From: Lepturacanthus savala
Taxonomy: Eukaryota; Chordata; Actinopteri; Scombriformes; Trichiuridae
Direction of reading: 5' to 3'
DNA length: 64,000 nt
Assembly (NCBI GenBank): GCA_030544235.1
Contig: CM060464.1
Location: 36,705,602 to 36,769,601 of the forward strand
Below are positions 22,874-33,110 of the stretch, piece after piece. How positions within the stretch are numbered: position 1 is the stretch's first letter; each line of letters starts with the position of its first letter. The notes under the pieces are model-generated. The model did no database searches. It was not told the DNA's origin and saw only the letters and a program-made list of their open reading frames with translations. The position numbers and the translations under genes are program-made.

Positions 22874-22958
22874 ACACACACTGTCTATAGCTATCTCCAA
22901 CCATCAGCTGTCCACGCACAGCTCTCACGCTCTCTCTCTCTCACACACACACACACCA
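22843..22958. repeat. Two (CA)n tracts
   Basis: CA repeats at about 22843-22882 and 22942-22958, with a CT-rich spacer, just after the hAT C-terminal region. Confidence 0.95.
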
Positions 22959-23175
22959 GTCTCTATGGATGCATTGCAGTTCGGATACATGTTAAGTATT
23001 AAGACCCTTTAACGTTTTCCAAGTCTGTTATATTGCGGCCATTAGCTAAAATGATTTTAAGGTCAAGTTTTTGTTGTTGCTCATTAATGTACAGAAACAC
23101 CCGATATTGACAAAGAAACGCACAATTGCAGAATATTTGCAGATTGATTGAGAAATAAAAACTGAAATCACTGTC

Positions 23176-23373
23176 GTCTGTGTAGATTCTCACTCATCCA
23201 GGTCATTGTAGGGGTTTAAAAGTAAGCAACTGGACTTTTTCTTTGAGCTTGAAGACGTTTCACCTTTCATCTGAAAGGCTTCTTCAGTGAAGAAGACAAC
23301 TGTAGAAGCCTTTCGGATGAAACGTCTTCAAGCTCAAAGAAAAAGTCCAGTTGCTTACTTTTAAACCCCTTGT
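23176..23373. mobile_element. Palindromic MITE flanked by 14-bp direct repeats
   Basis: A long inverted repeat runs from 23211 (GGGGTTTAAAAGTAAGCAAC) to 23369 (its reverse complement). The arms are about 65-72 bases and differ mainly by a short insertion near TTTCACCTTTCAT, with a roughly 20-base loop. The surrounding segment 23176-23373 is bounded by the 14-bp direct repeat CTGAAATCACTGTC at 23162-23175 and 23374-23387. The arm motif GAAGACGTTTCA is common in fish repeats. Confidence 0.8.
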
Positions 23374-23387
23374 CTGAAATCACTGTC

Positions 23388-24940
23388 ATAAGTATTCTGA
23401 CCTTTTCTTCAGTATTTAGTAGAAACACCCCTTTGAGCTTATACAACTATGGGAACATGTTTTTCACACCTGGATTCTTTAATTTATTTTCTAATGTATT
23501 TGTTGTATAAAATAGGTTAAATGAATACATCTTACAGACAGGTATGATTTGTAGAAATGTTATTTCTTCATAAAGGGACTCGAAATGATTCGAAACTAAA
23601 ATGCTAGGACTTTGGACTCGACTCGAGACTTGTGAGCTTTTAATTCAGACTTGACTTGGCACTTGGATAGTCTTGACTCGGGACTTGACTTGAGTGCAAA
23701 AGAATTAGATTTACTTGGGACTTGCCCAGCAATGACTTTGTCCCACCTCTGGTTAGTTGGATTGTTTTTTTTTTTACAAGAACAGTACAAGTATTTTTGA
23801 ATATTTAATAAAGAGGGAAATACATATCGATCTATATATTAAAATGTTTCATACTCCAACTATGACTCTGACTGACTCACAGTCTTTATAATATGAAATA
23901 TTCCTGCTCTACTTTTTTCTTTATTCCTGTCCTTTAAAGTGCAATGAAATCATAATTAATGCATTAATGTAAATGGCGGTTTGTGGTGCATAATGATCCT
24001 GAGGCAGATCTTCATCCATGTGAGCAGCTTGAAGTGCGGCGGCACCTCCTCTTCCTCTACAGGATGGAGCCGAGGTTCAAGTGCAGGTCGTGTTTTAGCA
24101 GCAGCAGCAGCAGCCATTATTCCCTCTAACTGCACATTTGCATGAACCCACCAAGGTCAAGTTTGTTAGCTGCCGCCGCCACTTCAACGCCATGAAAAAA
24201 AAAGGTGCTATTGTTCGTCATTTTAGTGGAAGCAGGGAAAAAAGAAAAAGCACATAACTGCAGGCGCTGTGTGAAATGTTAAAATGGAGATTAGCCCGAC
24301 CAAGGCAGATCTCGCTTATAATGATTAAACATCACGCCGTGCATTTCAATGGGAACACTTGTGACTGGGAGTGCTGCGATAAGGTCCTGCTTTAATTCAC
24401 ACATACAACATTTAGAGGAGGAAGGACATGCTGCAGAAGGAGAGACGTGATGTGGCTCAGACGTTCGACCACACGGCACCGAGACATCAGACTAAAACCT
24501 CAAACCTGCTGCTGAGGAATCCAGGTTTAAATCAGGTTTATTCACAGACTCAGACTCTTTAGCTTGACTGCTGTGAATTTAAAATGGTTTATGTTAATTA
24601 ATTCATCTTTTGAGATCTGAGAAAATGAAAGAATATGTTCTGATCCTACTTAGTGTAAGTCAAGTTTTTGATGTACCCTTGGACTTAGATTGGACCTGCT
24701 GGGATGTAAATGGTGAGCTGGACTCTGGAGGATCTCTATAACGCCTTACATTTACATATATACACACAGACTTATTTCACCATGCTTCAAGTGGAGAAAA
24801 TCTTAAAATGTCATGTAGTCAAATGTGAAAAACAAGTTTTTGTAATGTAAAAACTGGCCTCAGAAATTCAATAGTTGGCTTAAAGCTTCAGAGGTGAAGG
24901 GTATTGTTGTGGTTGTGGGGCTATAAATAGCTATTAGTAC
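23388..24940. other. No gene seen; one candidate conserved segment
   Basis: 23388-23990 is AT-rich with a TTGACTTGGGACTTG-type degenerate repeat (23600-23740). About 24000-24480 is repeat-poor and GC-richer (GCAGCAGCAGCAGCAG, GCCGCCGCCACTTCAACGCC) and might be conserved non-coding DNA. 24490-24940 is unremarkable. Confidence 0.35.
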
Positions 24941-24973
24941 GAATTAATAATTATCAAAGATGATTATTAATTC
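24941..24973. other. 15-bp-arm hairpin
   Basis: GAATTAATAATTATC, loop AAA, then GATGATTATTAATTC: 14 of 15 positions pair. It lies about 125 bases left of LTR-like copy 2 and may belong to that element. Confidence 0.85.
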
Positions 24974-25093
24974 TAAATATACAAAAATTAAACAACTTAA
25001 AAATGGGGCACCACCGGATGAACTGGACTAATAACTATTATGGTCAGTCTCACAAAATATTACCTTATAATTAGCTTTATGTCAGAACATATA

Positions 25094-25380
25094 GTTAATG
25101 GAAGGTACAAAAGGGAAGGTGTGAATCCGTACACTAGCCCAATCAACCAGCTCTTTGTCACAATATACAGACAAAATACCAGGAAGCTTCTTCTTTAAAT
25201 AAACACAAAATAGTTTATTGACAATCAATAATCACTTTACAATTAATACTGTTGTTAATATCCTCAGGTAACTACAACTACATGAATATGGTAAACTAAA
25301 CAGAACAAATAAGCTAAGTATAACAGAGAGACAACTAAGTAAACAGTGTAAACAGACAAAACCAAGACAACAGCAGGGAG

Positions 25381-25447
<67 letters not shown>

Positions 25448-26368
25448 CGCAAGATGGCAGCTACACCAGAATGTGTTAATGTAGGTGTGCAAGTGTTCAT
25501 AGTGAGTGAGAGGAGGGAGAGCGAAGAGGAATGAGAGAGAGAGAGGGTGAGAGACTCTGTGCTCAATCAGCTGATCAAGTAACAATATAAACAGAGTAAC
25601 GGACACAGCGATCCATACAAAACAAGTGAAAACACTAATAAAACACCACAACTAATATTCACTGCCCAGAAGATAACCTCTTACTGTGATGCAGGCTGGA
25701 GTTGTGATGATCCGGAGTTTGTTGATCCGGGCTTTGTTGGTCTGGAGCTGCAGCACGTCCTTTGCTGACGGTCCGGGGCTAGCGGCACGCTAGTGTCCTC
25801 TCACAGTCCGTGGTTCGGAGGGAGAGGGTCACAACAGGAACGAAAGGAGGGAAACGTTGTGTCTCAGGTGTCCTTTCATAGGCGGGCGTCGCCTACATAC
25901 GCAGAAAAACAGCTTGATCCGGGGGGTAACCGTCGATCAATCAGGTAGAAGAAGGTCTCGGCCAGCGAGGATTTCTTCTTTCAGGCCTTCTGGAGATGCT
26001 TGCAGTAACTGTTCACTCGGCTGCTGCTCGGTGGGGGGCAGGCGGGTTGAGCGAGAGTTGTGTGCTGCCGTTCGTCGCGTCCGTCAGCGCGACTGGAAAA
26101 AGCGCAGTCTGCAGGTTCTCCGTGCATTTATAGCCTTTGTGTTGTCACCGCCCAGTGACGCACTACAGCCAATCAGAGTCCGCTTTTTGGGGGACCCCTA
26201 CTGGGATTACCTGTGACGTAGTTGCTGGATCAGATGGAAACACGGGTGGCGCTGTTGAGTACCACCCGAGGCTCCTTTGTTTAGGGACACATGGTGGGGG
26301 GTTTCTTTGTCTCAGGAGACAAAAGACTCAAATCAGGCTTCAGGCCTGCCTCAGGGCGAGGCACAACA
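25094..26368 (-). mobile_element. LTR-like repeat, copy 2
   Basis: Matches 1926-3236 over nearly its full length. On the minus strand it has TATAAAT (rc at 26126-26132), AATAAA (rc at 25214-25219) and termini TGTTGTGCC and CTTCCA. It differs by a (GT)n tract at 25383-25442 in place of the duplicated GACAAGATGGCG motif of copy 1, and by loss of the CTGCAGGCCTGCAATTC segment near the right end. It abuts the Polinton fossil directly. The preceding 24895-25093 may be additional element sequence. Confidence 0.65.
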
Positions 26369-26519
26369 GTATATAAAACAAAAACGTGACCCTGTCCTCC
26401 GATGCTAGTAAGGAATTATTTAGAAGTAACACCAGCTCATCCTAGACTGTGGATTTAGCTAAACCTATTGAACTCAGCTGTGAATGGGTGGTAGCCCTGT
26501 GTGAAATCATCTAACCATG

Positions 26520-27031
26520 TACCTGGTATCATTTATCCCTGGAAAATACCTATTTTGAATTGAATCAAACCGCCCCCAAAGAAGAACCTCAGCCCCTGAT
26601 GAGTGTAAAAGTCACTGAGGAGGATTTTACAACCATCCAAACATGTCCCGGAGCAAGTGGTTCCAGCTTTATAAAAAGTATAACCCGTTCAGCAAAACTT
26701 ACAACAATGTGACCAAAGGCATTGATATTAAAAGTGATGGTCAATTCAAATCCATGCCTATCCCCCTCTGGTTTACAGTATATGCTAGGCATAAAAGTCA
26801 ATGAATGGTAGACTCTGTCAACACGTTCAACCCCTTACCCCTGAGATTTAATCACAGGGTGATACAACCTCTACAGCCTCTATACACAGACATTGTTCAG
26901 TATCAGGCGGTCAGCGACAGCTACTCACCATTACTGGCTGTAGTGAGCATGAAAGGTGAATTTGGAGAGGTAGTGAGCCTCGGGTATAAAGCTTACACAG
27001 TCATTACCTACTGGTATCAAAAAAATCCATG
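26520..27031 (+). pseudogene. Unidentified Polinton virion-type gene fossil
   Basis: Two open pieces in succession, one ending around 26803 (SRSKWFQLYKKYNPFSKTYN, PIPLWFTVYARHKSQ) and one at 26805-27031 (MVDSVNTFNPLPLRFNHRVI, VVSLGYKAYTVITYWYQKNP). They are not assignable to a known family by eye. Position beside the pVI-like and capsid genes makes a structural protein likely. Broken by stops between the pieces. Confidence 0.4.
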
Positions 27032-27075
27032 AAAACATCAAAATAAAAACACAGCAACAAACCTGTGAATGTATT

Positions 27076-27600
27076 GTGAAACTTCACTTTAAGCCTTTTA
27101 GACCTACCACTAGAATGGCTATGCTACATCGCAGGAAGGATCCCCAACATTTTGTCAGACATTATGAAGGTCAAGTGGGAGGATCTCCATCCATCAGTTT
27201 TTATTGTATGATGTATGGCAGAGGAATAGGAAGTGTCTTTACAAAACTATTTTGTTTCGTAGCTCCTCTACTTGAGGGGTTTTGCAGTAGCCAAACCTCA
27301 TTCTAAAACAGCAGCCACCAACACTGTCACGGCGAAAGCCCCCTTCTCATCAGCTGCTTGAACGTGAGCGTGCGTGCACCAGCGTGCAATCAAGCATGAT
27401 AAAGAGATACTCACTTCCCGGTTAGAGTGCAAGGACTGAACCAGCAAGAACGCCACTGCAGCGCGAAACCTAAAAAAAGCTAGGCAGACTTCCAGTATTG
27501 CAACAAACTGTGCTAAAACTGAACAGACAGCCAGTAAGATCACGCTTATTCCTATTTCTGAATGCGAGTAACTTGTTGAATGGACGAAGCTTTGAGATGT
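27076..27600 (+). pseudogene. Polinton pVI-like minor virion protein fossil
   Basis: The open frame at 27076-27306 contains HFVRHYEGQVGG followed by MYGRGIGSVFTKLFCFVAPL, a small glycine-rich amphipathic segment that in Polintons and adenoviruses marks a membrane-active minor virion protein. The reading breaks near 27290 and continues in other frames (KPHSKTAATNTVTAKAPFSS, then a basic stretch and TEQTASKITLIPISE) to about 27600. Membrane activity is inferred only from family resemblance. Broken copy. Confidence 0.55.
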
Positions 27601-27989
27601 GAGATGTTTGTTTAGCATGTTGTTTACTCACACGATGAATTGTGGAAACGTTGGCTTATTGAAACTCACTTTATTTGGTCAGGAAACACTGGTGTAATTC
27701 TCTTGGTGTAAGTTGTTTCACCTCGCAGTTGAAACAGAGCAACTTAATGTGTGTTTGATACGTGGATATTGTTGTGCTGAATCATCAGGGGCTAGTGAAG
27801 ACTAGATAAAACTGTATTTTGGAGTATTCACAGCTGAAACACAATTTCATAGTTGATCATTGTAAATATTTATATTTAACATTAAATATAAATAATAATT
27901 AATATTTGGTAATGTCATGTAGATTATTAGGGTTACAAACTCATCATGCTTCCCGTGGTTAAAATGTCAGTGTTCCTGTTAGTTTCTTT

Positions 27990-28195
27990 ATTCAGCAGGG
28001 ATACACCCCAGGGATACATAGAGTCTCCAATAAACCTCAGCTGTGGACAAAAGCTGAAGACCAACCAGACACAGAGAACATGAAACTCCACACAGAAAGG
28101 TCCCAGACCCAGGACCAAGGGGGTCTTGAACCTGTGACCTTCTCCCTGTGAGGCAACAGTGCTAACCCCTGCTCCACCATGTCTGTGTTTTGATG
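27990..28195 (+). repeat. LINE-tail-like dispersed repeat, partial copy
   Basis: Contains GAAACTCCACACAGAAAGGT, CCCAGACCCAGGACCAAGG and GTGAGGCAACAGTGCTAACC, shared with 35866-36225 and 54625-54925. It sits inside the Polinton fossil, so it inserted later. Confidence 0.8.
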
Positions 28196-28496
28196 CACTT
28201 ACAGAAATTCATGAGTGAAGAAAAATAACAGGAAAAAGCTGGAACAGCAGTCTGGTCATTGAGTGGAATCCAGTTTAATGTTCAGTATTGTTTAGAACCC
28301 TTCAAGTGAAAAGCACAGCAAAAGGAGCAAAACACTTTACAAACACTGCCCCGAACACCTTCAAACGAGAGGTGTGGAAACTTATGGAACACATATAGGG
28401 CTCTGGAGGTACTGCCGAAAGTATTAGGACCAGGCAAAAAAAAAAAAGCGTGGTATGAGAAAAAAAAATACAGGCCAAAAAAATCTGGTACAAAAC

Positions 28497-28530
28497 CGCC
28501 GTCAAAATGCTAAGCGTCATTTTGACGGCG
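28497..28530. other. Perfect 13-bp-arm hairpin upstream of the minor capsid gene
   Basis: CGCCGTCAAAATG, 8-base loop CTAAGCGT, CATTTTGACGGCG, with every arm position paired. It lies just before the capsid-like frame. Function unknown. Confidence 0.9.
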
Positions 28531-28565
28531 TAGCTACGTAGTAGAAGTAGAATCTAGACTTTAGT

Positions 28566-29048
28566 GTGAAAACCTACCTCATCCCGGAAAATTCCAGAAT
28601 CTGCAATCACAAAAATCTCTTTCTGGAGGCTATACCTAAATATGAAGTCATGGTCATGGTTCATCATGAGACGTTGACAGGTAGGAGAGATCTGTCATCC
28701 TTTCATTACCGACACGACATGGAGTACCTAGAACTCTGTCAGAAGGGTAGACAGATTTAAAGCTTTTCAACCCCAGTTTGATGGAGGTAATTCTGTCAGA
28801 GAGGTTTACCACACGATTAGTGGCACAGGGAGACATTTCAAAGATCTGCCCACGAGTATCAACCGTCAGGATTTTAATCACGGCTATTTTTTATTTGCAT
28901 TCAATTTGGAACTGACCAAGGACAACGGAAATTTAGATTAGAGATGAAAGGGCCCCTGCCTCAGACCACCACACTCATTGTCTATGAATGTTGCAGTTCC
29001 AGTCTCCAGATCAATGCTAAGAGACACGTGCTGGTAGATTATTATTAA
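28566..29048 (+). pseudogene. Polinton minor capsid protein (F54H12.2-like) fossil
   Basis: The open frame 28566-28760 (VMVMVHHETLTGRRDLSSFH, MEYLELCQKGRQ) continues after a frame shift near 28755 as QFDGGNSVREVYHTISGTGR and DFNHGYFLFAFNLELTKDNG up to a stop at 28939-28941. After a second frame shift it ends KRHVLVDYY with TAA at 29046-29048. The block order is that of the F54H12.2-like capsid proteins of Polintons, thought to be jelly-roll virion components. The N-terminal part is not recognised, so the copy is incomplete. The stop is 13 bases from the protease start. Confidence 0.7.
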
Positions 29049-29061
29049 TGTATAAAGAGAA

Positions 29062-29489
29062 ATGGATAGTCATTGCTTGGAATGCCTTTTGCATCCTTTG
29101 CTGGGAGATATATCCTGCGGGATGTGGTCTTCTGATCAGTTGCCCTTATTGATGCAGGAATTTCAAACACCTGCCTACTTCATCATCAACACTCACCCTT
29201 CACACCTGCTTGGAGAACATTGGTTATCTTTGACCCTGGAAGAGGATGCTTCTGCCATCTTATTGACTTATTTAAACACCCTCTCTCAATTGTTTTGCGG
29301 GCAGCGTTGTGTTTTTTTTTTTTATCTCTGCCACAGAGCCTGCGGATTATCTTATCAGGAAATATTGTCTCTGTATGAAGACGATACTTGAGTAAACCAT
29401 CGTATGGTACCTCAATTCATTCATCAGTATCAACGCTGTCTCACTTGGCAACATAGCAGGAGGAATTTTCATCACAGGGCATACTCTTG
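29062..29489 (+). pseudogene. Polinton adenain-like cysteine protease fossil
   Basis: The 109-residue open frame 29062-29391 shows FIINTHPSHLLGEHWLSLTL, in which the His of GEHW is the likely catalytic base. It then shows CGQRCVFFFYLCHRACGLSY, with the probable catalytic Cys in CGQRC, and ends YQEILSLYEDD. This spacing and the HW and CG(Q)xC blocks are typical of adenain-family proteases that mature virion proteins. A T run of 13-14 bases lies inside the Cys block and is a likely slippage or mutation site. The reading continues past the stop at 29389-29391 as QRCLTWQHSRRNFHH, suggesting the stop truncates the original protein. Confidence 0.75.
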
Positions 29490-29639
29490 AGAATGGTTTA
29501 GAGATTGTTGTTACATGTAAAAAACAAAACAAAAAACAGCGCTGTAACAATAAACTTGTGATCAATAAACAAAAACACAATGATTGTAAACACAATAATA
29601 TCGCTGTCTGTGCATGTATGGCTGTTATTTCTTCTTCAC

Positions 29640-30210
29640 GGTCTTCTTCAATTTCAATTTCTCTCATTTTGAGATGTCTGTACTGTTGACGTGCATTACT
29701 GTTTCTACAGATGTAGAAATGTTTACTTCTGACAAAACATTTAAGAAACTCATCCATCCTTTTGGAGATTGAGGCTTTTTATAAGTCATGGTGAGATTTG
29801 TGAATAAATCCATGGTATGAGAGCCTTTCACCACATCCCCCTAAATTAATTCACCCCTCAAGGTCCCATCCACTCTTGTTTCTGTTCATTTCAATTTCAA
29901 TATATTAAGCATTTTTATGGGCAAGCTGGGGTAGATTTTTGTATGAGCTCGTTCACATCACGTTCATCGTCTTGAACATTTTCTTCACCTCGGACACTGA
30001 ACATGGTGCATAGGTTGGTTGTTGAGGGGTTCATGTAGCAGCTGGAGAGTAAACTGATGCTCATTATTTTGATCTTTTTTTATCAGAATGAGATATCTGT
30101 GCAGCAGAGCTTCATACCTCTCCACTTTTTCATAAGAACTCAGACCATGATCATGTAGTACAGCCTCATTCTTTCATCCAAATCATCTTCAGCAGTCTTT
30201 TTGATAGTGG
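29640..30210 (-). pseudogene. Polinton hypothetical protein fossil
   Basis: Minus-strand pieces in several frames: VERYEALLHRYLILIKKDQN near 30110-30050, DDERDVNELIQKSTPACP near 29970-29920, then RVDGTLRG, GDVVKGSHTMDLFTN and PKGWMSFLN near 29880-29750. The last block is recurrent in fish Polintons as far as I recall. Function unknown. It sits directly after the ATPase on the same strand. Confidence 0.5.
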
Positions 30211-30214
30211 TTGA

Positions 30215-30742
30215 GAAAGATATCTGCATCAACTTGAGTAAAATCAATGATTAGGTGACTGTAAGGATCTCTGGTAGCATCTTCAAAACTCTACAAGAAA
30301 AAAAAAATATTTTGTGAAGGGAATATTTGATGAGCCAGAATATTGATCTGTAATTTACCTCTAGGGTTTTTAAACAACATTTGAAAATTGCTGTTTAAAC
30401 TAATGGTTCTACTGTAGCTCCCATGGTGAAACACATTTTGAGTCAACATTATTGGTGATATTTTTGTGATGTCTGTATTGTATGAACATTTTTTTCCACC
30501 TATGAATGACCTGAAGCTTGAAAAATAACATTGTCCAAACAGGTTCATGTCTTCCAAAGTATCCAGCAGTCCATCAACAAATTATTTTTCTTATTCAATT
30601 TCAATAGTTCATCATACATGGTCTGATAAGAAGTATAAATCCACACAATGTTATCAGGTACAGTGTACGTTACATGTTCACAGTTTTCAAGTACAAATTT
30701 TACAAAATAATTCTTGCCACATCTACTAGGTCTTACACTCAT
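30215..30742 (-). pseudogene. Polinton FtsK/HerA-type packaging ATPase fossil
   Basis: Starts at ATG 30742 with MSVRPSRCGKNYFVKFVLEN, where RCGKNY occupies the Walker A position (the usual glycine-rich loop appears altered), followed by VPDNIVWIYTSYQTMYDELL. After a frame change near 30550 it reads QNVFHHGSYSRTISLNSNFQ and LFKNPRGKLQINILAHQIFP to about 30300. After another break it ends FEDATRDPYSHLIIDFTQ. This is the pattern of the Polinton genome-packaging ATPase. Walker B is not clear. Several breaks make it inactive. Confidence 0.7.
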
Positions 30743-31040
30743 ACATGAAGTACATTTTCAGTCTAGGATCGAACAATGGATCCTCATTCCTACCACATTG
30801 GTGTGACATTTCTCCTTTTTGCCCTGCTTCAGTCTACTAACCAAAAGATAGAGTCCTCCCTTTCAGTGAGTCTTTGTTTTGTCGTAAACCACTTTTTTTT
30901 TCCAGAATGCATTGTTTTTCAGCAGAAATCTTTTTTAATCTATTTTTTCTACGGAGTTTCTAGCACCTGTTCTCTCATCCCTCCCAGACAGCCTTCCACC
31001 AGCCGTCTCATTCTGTCAAAGTCCCTCCTTGTCTAAATGG

Positions 31041-31559
31041 GTTAGAAATGTGATGTGGTGTTTTTGTGATGCTGAATGTGATGCTCAATAGCTTGAAGAG
31101 ATGTCACCAACAATGTGGTGTAAGAAACTACAAACTGTAGCTGTGTGACAACTGTCACCAAAAATGTGATTTACCAAACAACACGTGATTTCAACCCCCC
31201 TGTTCTCACTGAGAACAAGTGATTTTGATGATTGTGTTATGACCACTGGAGGGGCGTGGAAAGGATGTGGAAACCGACATAGTGGGCCATGGAAAGGAAG
31301 ATGTCAAACGTCAGCTGTCAATAGTTATGATTTATGAAGGTCATTAAGTCATAAACCTGTCAGCTTGAAGACATGTAACTCTTATCATCTTTCTTTCATC
31401 ATTCCCATACCAATAGAAGGCAGCAGAGTAGGTTGAATGCGGTAGAATCTACGTCTAGAAACTAGAAAAAATGCAAACAATTTTAGTGCTGATAACATTA
31501 ACATTGGTTTTATGCCACTGTGTACATCTCCTGATGTGCCTGTTTTCTTTAATGAAGCG
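31041..31559. other. No gene seen
   Basis: Unique DNA between the Polinton fossil and the third hAT fossil. Contains the repeated phrase ATGTCACCAACAATGTGG / CTGTCACCAAAAATGTG (31098-31170), possibly a decayed repeat. Confidence 0.35.
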
Positions 31560-32071
31560 ATGAAATCCTTGTTTAAAGGATCACCTGCATAAAATATGTC
31601 CTGACAAGGTATCTAAGGATGCAGGATTTTTCCAGGTCCTCAAGGAGCAGCACTCCAAATGGAGCATTACAAACTTGGAACTTACTAAGAATCTTCAGGC
31701 AGCTGCGAGAACAATGAGTCCTTTGAATGTCTGTTGCTTCACACTCGGAGGTACGCTGGCTGTCCAAAGGCAACTATCTGGCAAGGCTATTATTTCCTAG
31801 AGTTCCTAAACAGTGTCGATACCAAGCTAAAAGTCAAGTCAATTATCTTGCTGACTTCTTTGAGAAAATGAATGAGGTCTCACTGCAGCTTCAAGGAGAT
31901 GCAACCGTCCATTCAAGGGCCACAGTACACAGTTTTCTTCCCAAGTTGGATCAAATAATAAATAAATAAATAAATACTAATTTTGGCTGACAGTCAGTTA
32001 AATAATTTTCATCACCTAACCAAGGTAGCTTATTATTATTAACATTTTAGGTTATTATTATTATTATTGTT

Positions 32072-32195
32072 ATTGTTGGGGACCTGTCTGTGGTGTATCC
32101 TGCGTCTAGCCTGTAACCCGCTGGGATTGGCTTCAGCAGACCCCCATGACCCTAATGAGGAATAAGCAGATGTAGAAAATGACTGACTGAACAAT
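32072..32195 (-). repeat. LINE-tail-like dispersed repeat, reversed partial copy
   Basis: The reverse complement matches the left part of 35866-36225 (CTGCTTATTCCTCATTAGGG, GGTCTGCTG(A/G)AGCCAATCCC, GGATACACC). It lies within the third hAT fossil. Confidence 0.75.
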
Positions 32196-32422
32196 GATCT
32201 TGCTGTAGGGTTAACCCTAACCCTGCTGGCCATTGAGTTTGTATATTTGATCATTATTCTATTATACTGTATATTATACTGTATATTCTTTAATACAGGT
32301 CCTGGATGAGCTGACAGACAACAAAGTGCTTTGTTACACTAGCCACTTGGCAGCAGTGAAAGTAGATTTGGAAATGTGTTTCAGGGACCTGGACCAACTT
32401 GATGTCCCTGAATGGATGACAG

Positions 32423-32967
32423 TGTCACCCGGTGAGGTCAAGTTGGGTTTTGTCTTGTCATTTCCTGTTTTATTTTGAAAGATAACTCTCCTCTCGTTTC
32501 AGGTCACTTGCCCTTCCTCATGTGTCATCGGCCCCGCCCTGATTGCTTCTACCTGTTCCCCATTACCCGGTGTATATCTTGTCTGCGTCTCCCCTTCTCT
32601 TGTGCCGAAGTGTTTCGTCCTATCGGTCACCAAAGCCCGTATGTCCATAGCCATAGCCTCGTTGCTTGTGTGTTCCCTTGTTTTGCCTTGAAAGAGTGAC
32701 TTTTTATTCTAACTTTTGTAGTATAGCGTTTTGTTTTCTCGCATTTATTTTAGTTAATGTTTTTCAGCCTGTTGTTTTTCCTCATTAAGAGTGATTTTGA
32801 TTTTGATAACTTTTATAGAACAGATTAGCGTTTTTTACCTCTTAGGAGTGATTTTCATTTTCCCTTTTAGGTCTGTATTTCATAGCCTCACTTTGTCGAG
32901 GGATCTTGCTACCTGAAATAAAGAAACTCACCTGCGCCTGAGTCTGTGATTAAGACCGGTACTGACA
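32423..32967 (+). mobile_element. Solo-LTR-like repeat, copy B, with 5-bp target duplication
   Basis: Starts TGTCACCC and ends ACTGACA, flanked by GACAG at 32418-32422 and again at 32968-32972. TG..CA ends and a 5-bp target duplication are what LTR elements leave. An AATAAAG signal lies at about 32917. Removing it restores the hAT reading frame across the site (..VPEWMT|EPFQVE..). Shared landmarks with copies A and C. Confidence 0.75.
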
Positions 32968-33110
32968 GACAGAGCCATTCCAGGTGGAATCAATCAGTGT
33001 CCAGCTGTGATGCCACAGTGCAGGATCCCTTATCAACCTCCAAAATGATGAAGCGGTTGAGGCCATGTTTCACATTTCTGGATGGCATGAGATGTGGGCC
33101 ACACATGGTC

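Larger units (their letters stand above)
27601..28565. other. Polinton interior without identified gene; repeat insertion
   Basis: AT-rich, with a LINE-tail-like repeat insertion at 27990-28195 and the hairpin at 28497-28530. A possible basic protein end (YRPKKSGTKPPSK) is readable at about 28466-28508. Confidence 0.45.
26369..31040. mobile_element. Decayed Polinton/Maverick (adintovirus-like) element
   Basis: A cluster of virus-like gene fossils: unknown virion-type frames (26520-27031), a pVI-like protein (27076-27600), a minor capsid protein (28566-29048) and an adenain-like protease (29062-29489) on plus, then a hypothetical protein (30210-29640) and a packaging ATPase (30742-30215) on minus. 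Polintons are large self-synthesising DNA transposons of animals that encode capsid, protease and ATPase together with a protein-primed DNA polymerase and a retroviral-type integrase. The last two are not seen here, nor are terminal inverted repeats, so this is a partial copy. The left edge is adjacent to the LTR-like repeat at 26368. The right edge is approximate. Confidence 0.8.
31560..33110 (+). pseudogene. hAT transposase fossil, ZBED5-like (copy 3), with insertions
   Basis: Coding blocks: NLELTKNLQAAARTMSPLNV (31673-31730, frame broken), HSEVRWLSKGNYLARLLFPR and YLADFFEKMNE, then LPKLDQIINK at 31735-31969, and after an interruption LDELTDNKVLCYTSHLAAVK and FRDLDQLDVPEWMT up to 32420. The same protein resumes across the LTR insertion as EPFQVESISVQL and LINLQNDEAVEAMF to about 33080. 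The EVRWLS-GN-LAR block is typical of ZBED5/SCAND3-like hAT transposases. It is interrupted by a minus-strand repeat at 32072-32195 and a solo-LTR-like element at 32423-32967, and carries stops. Confidence 0.7.
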
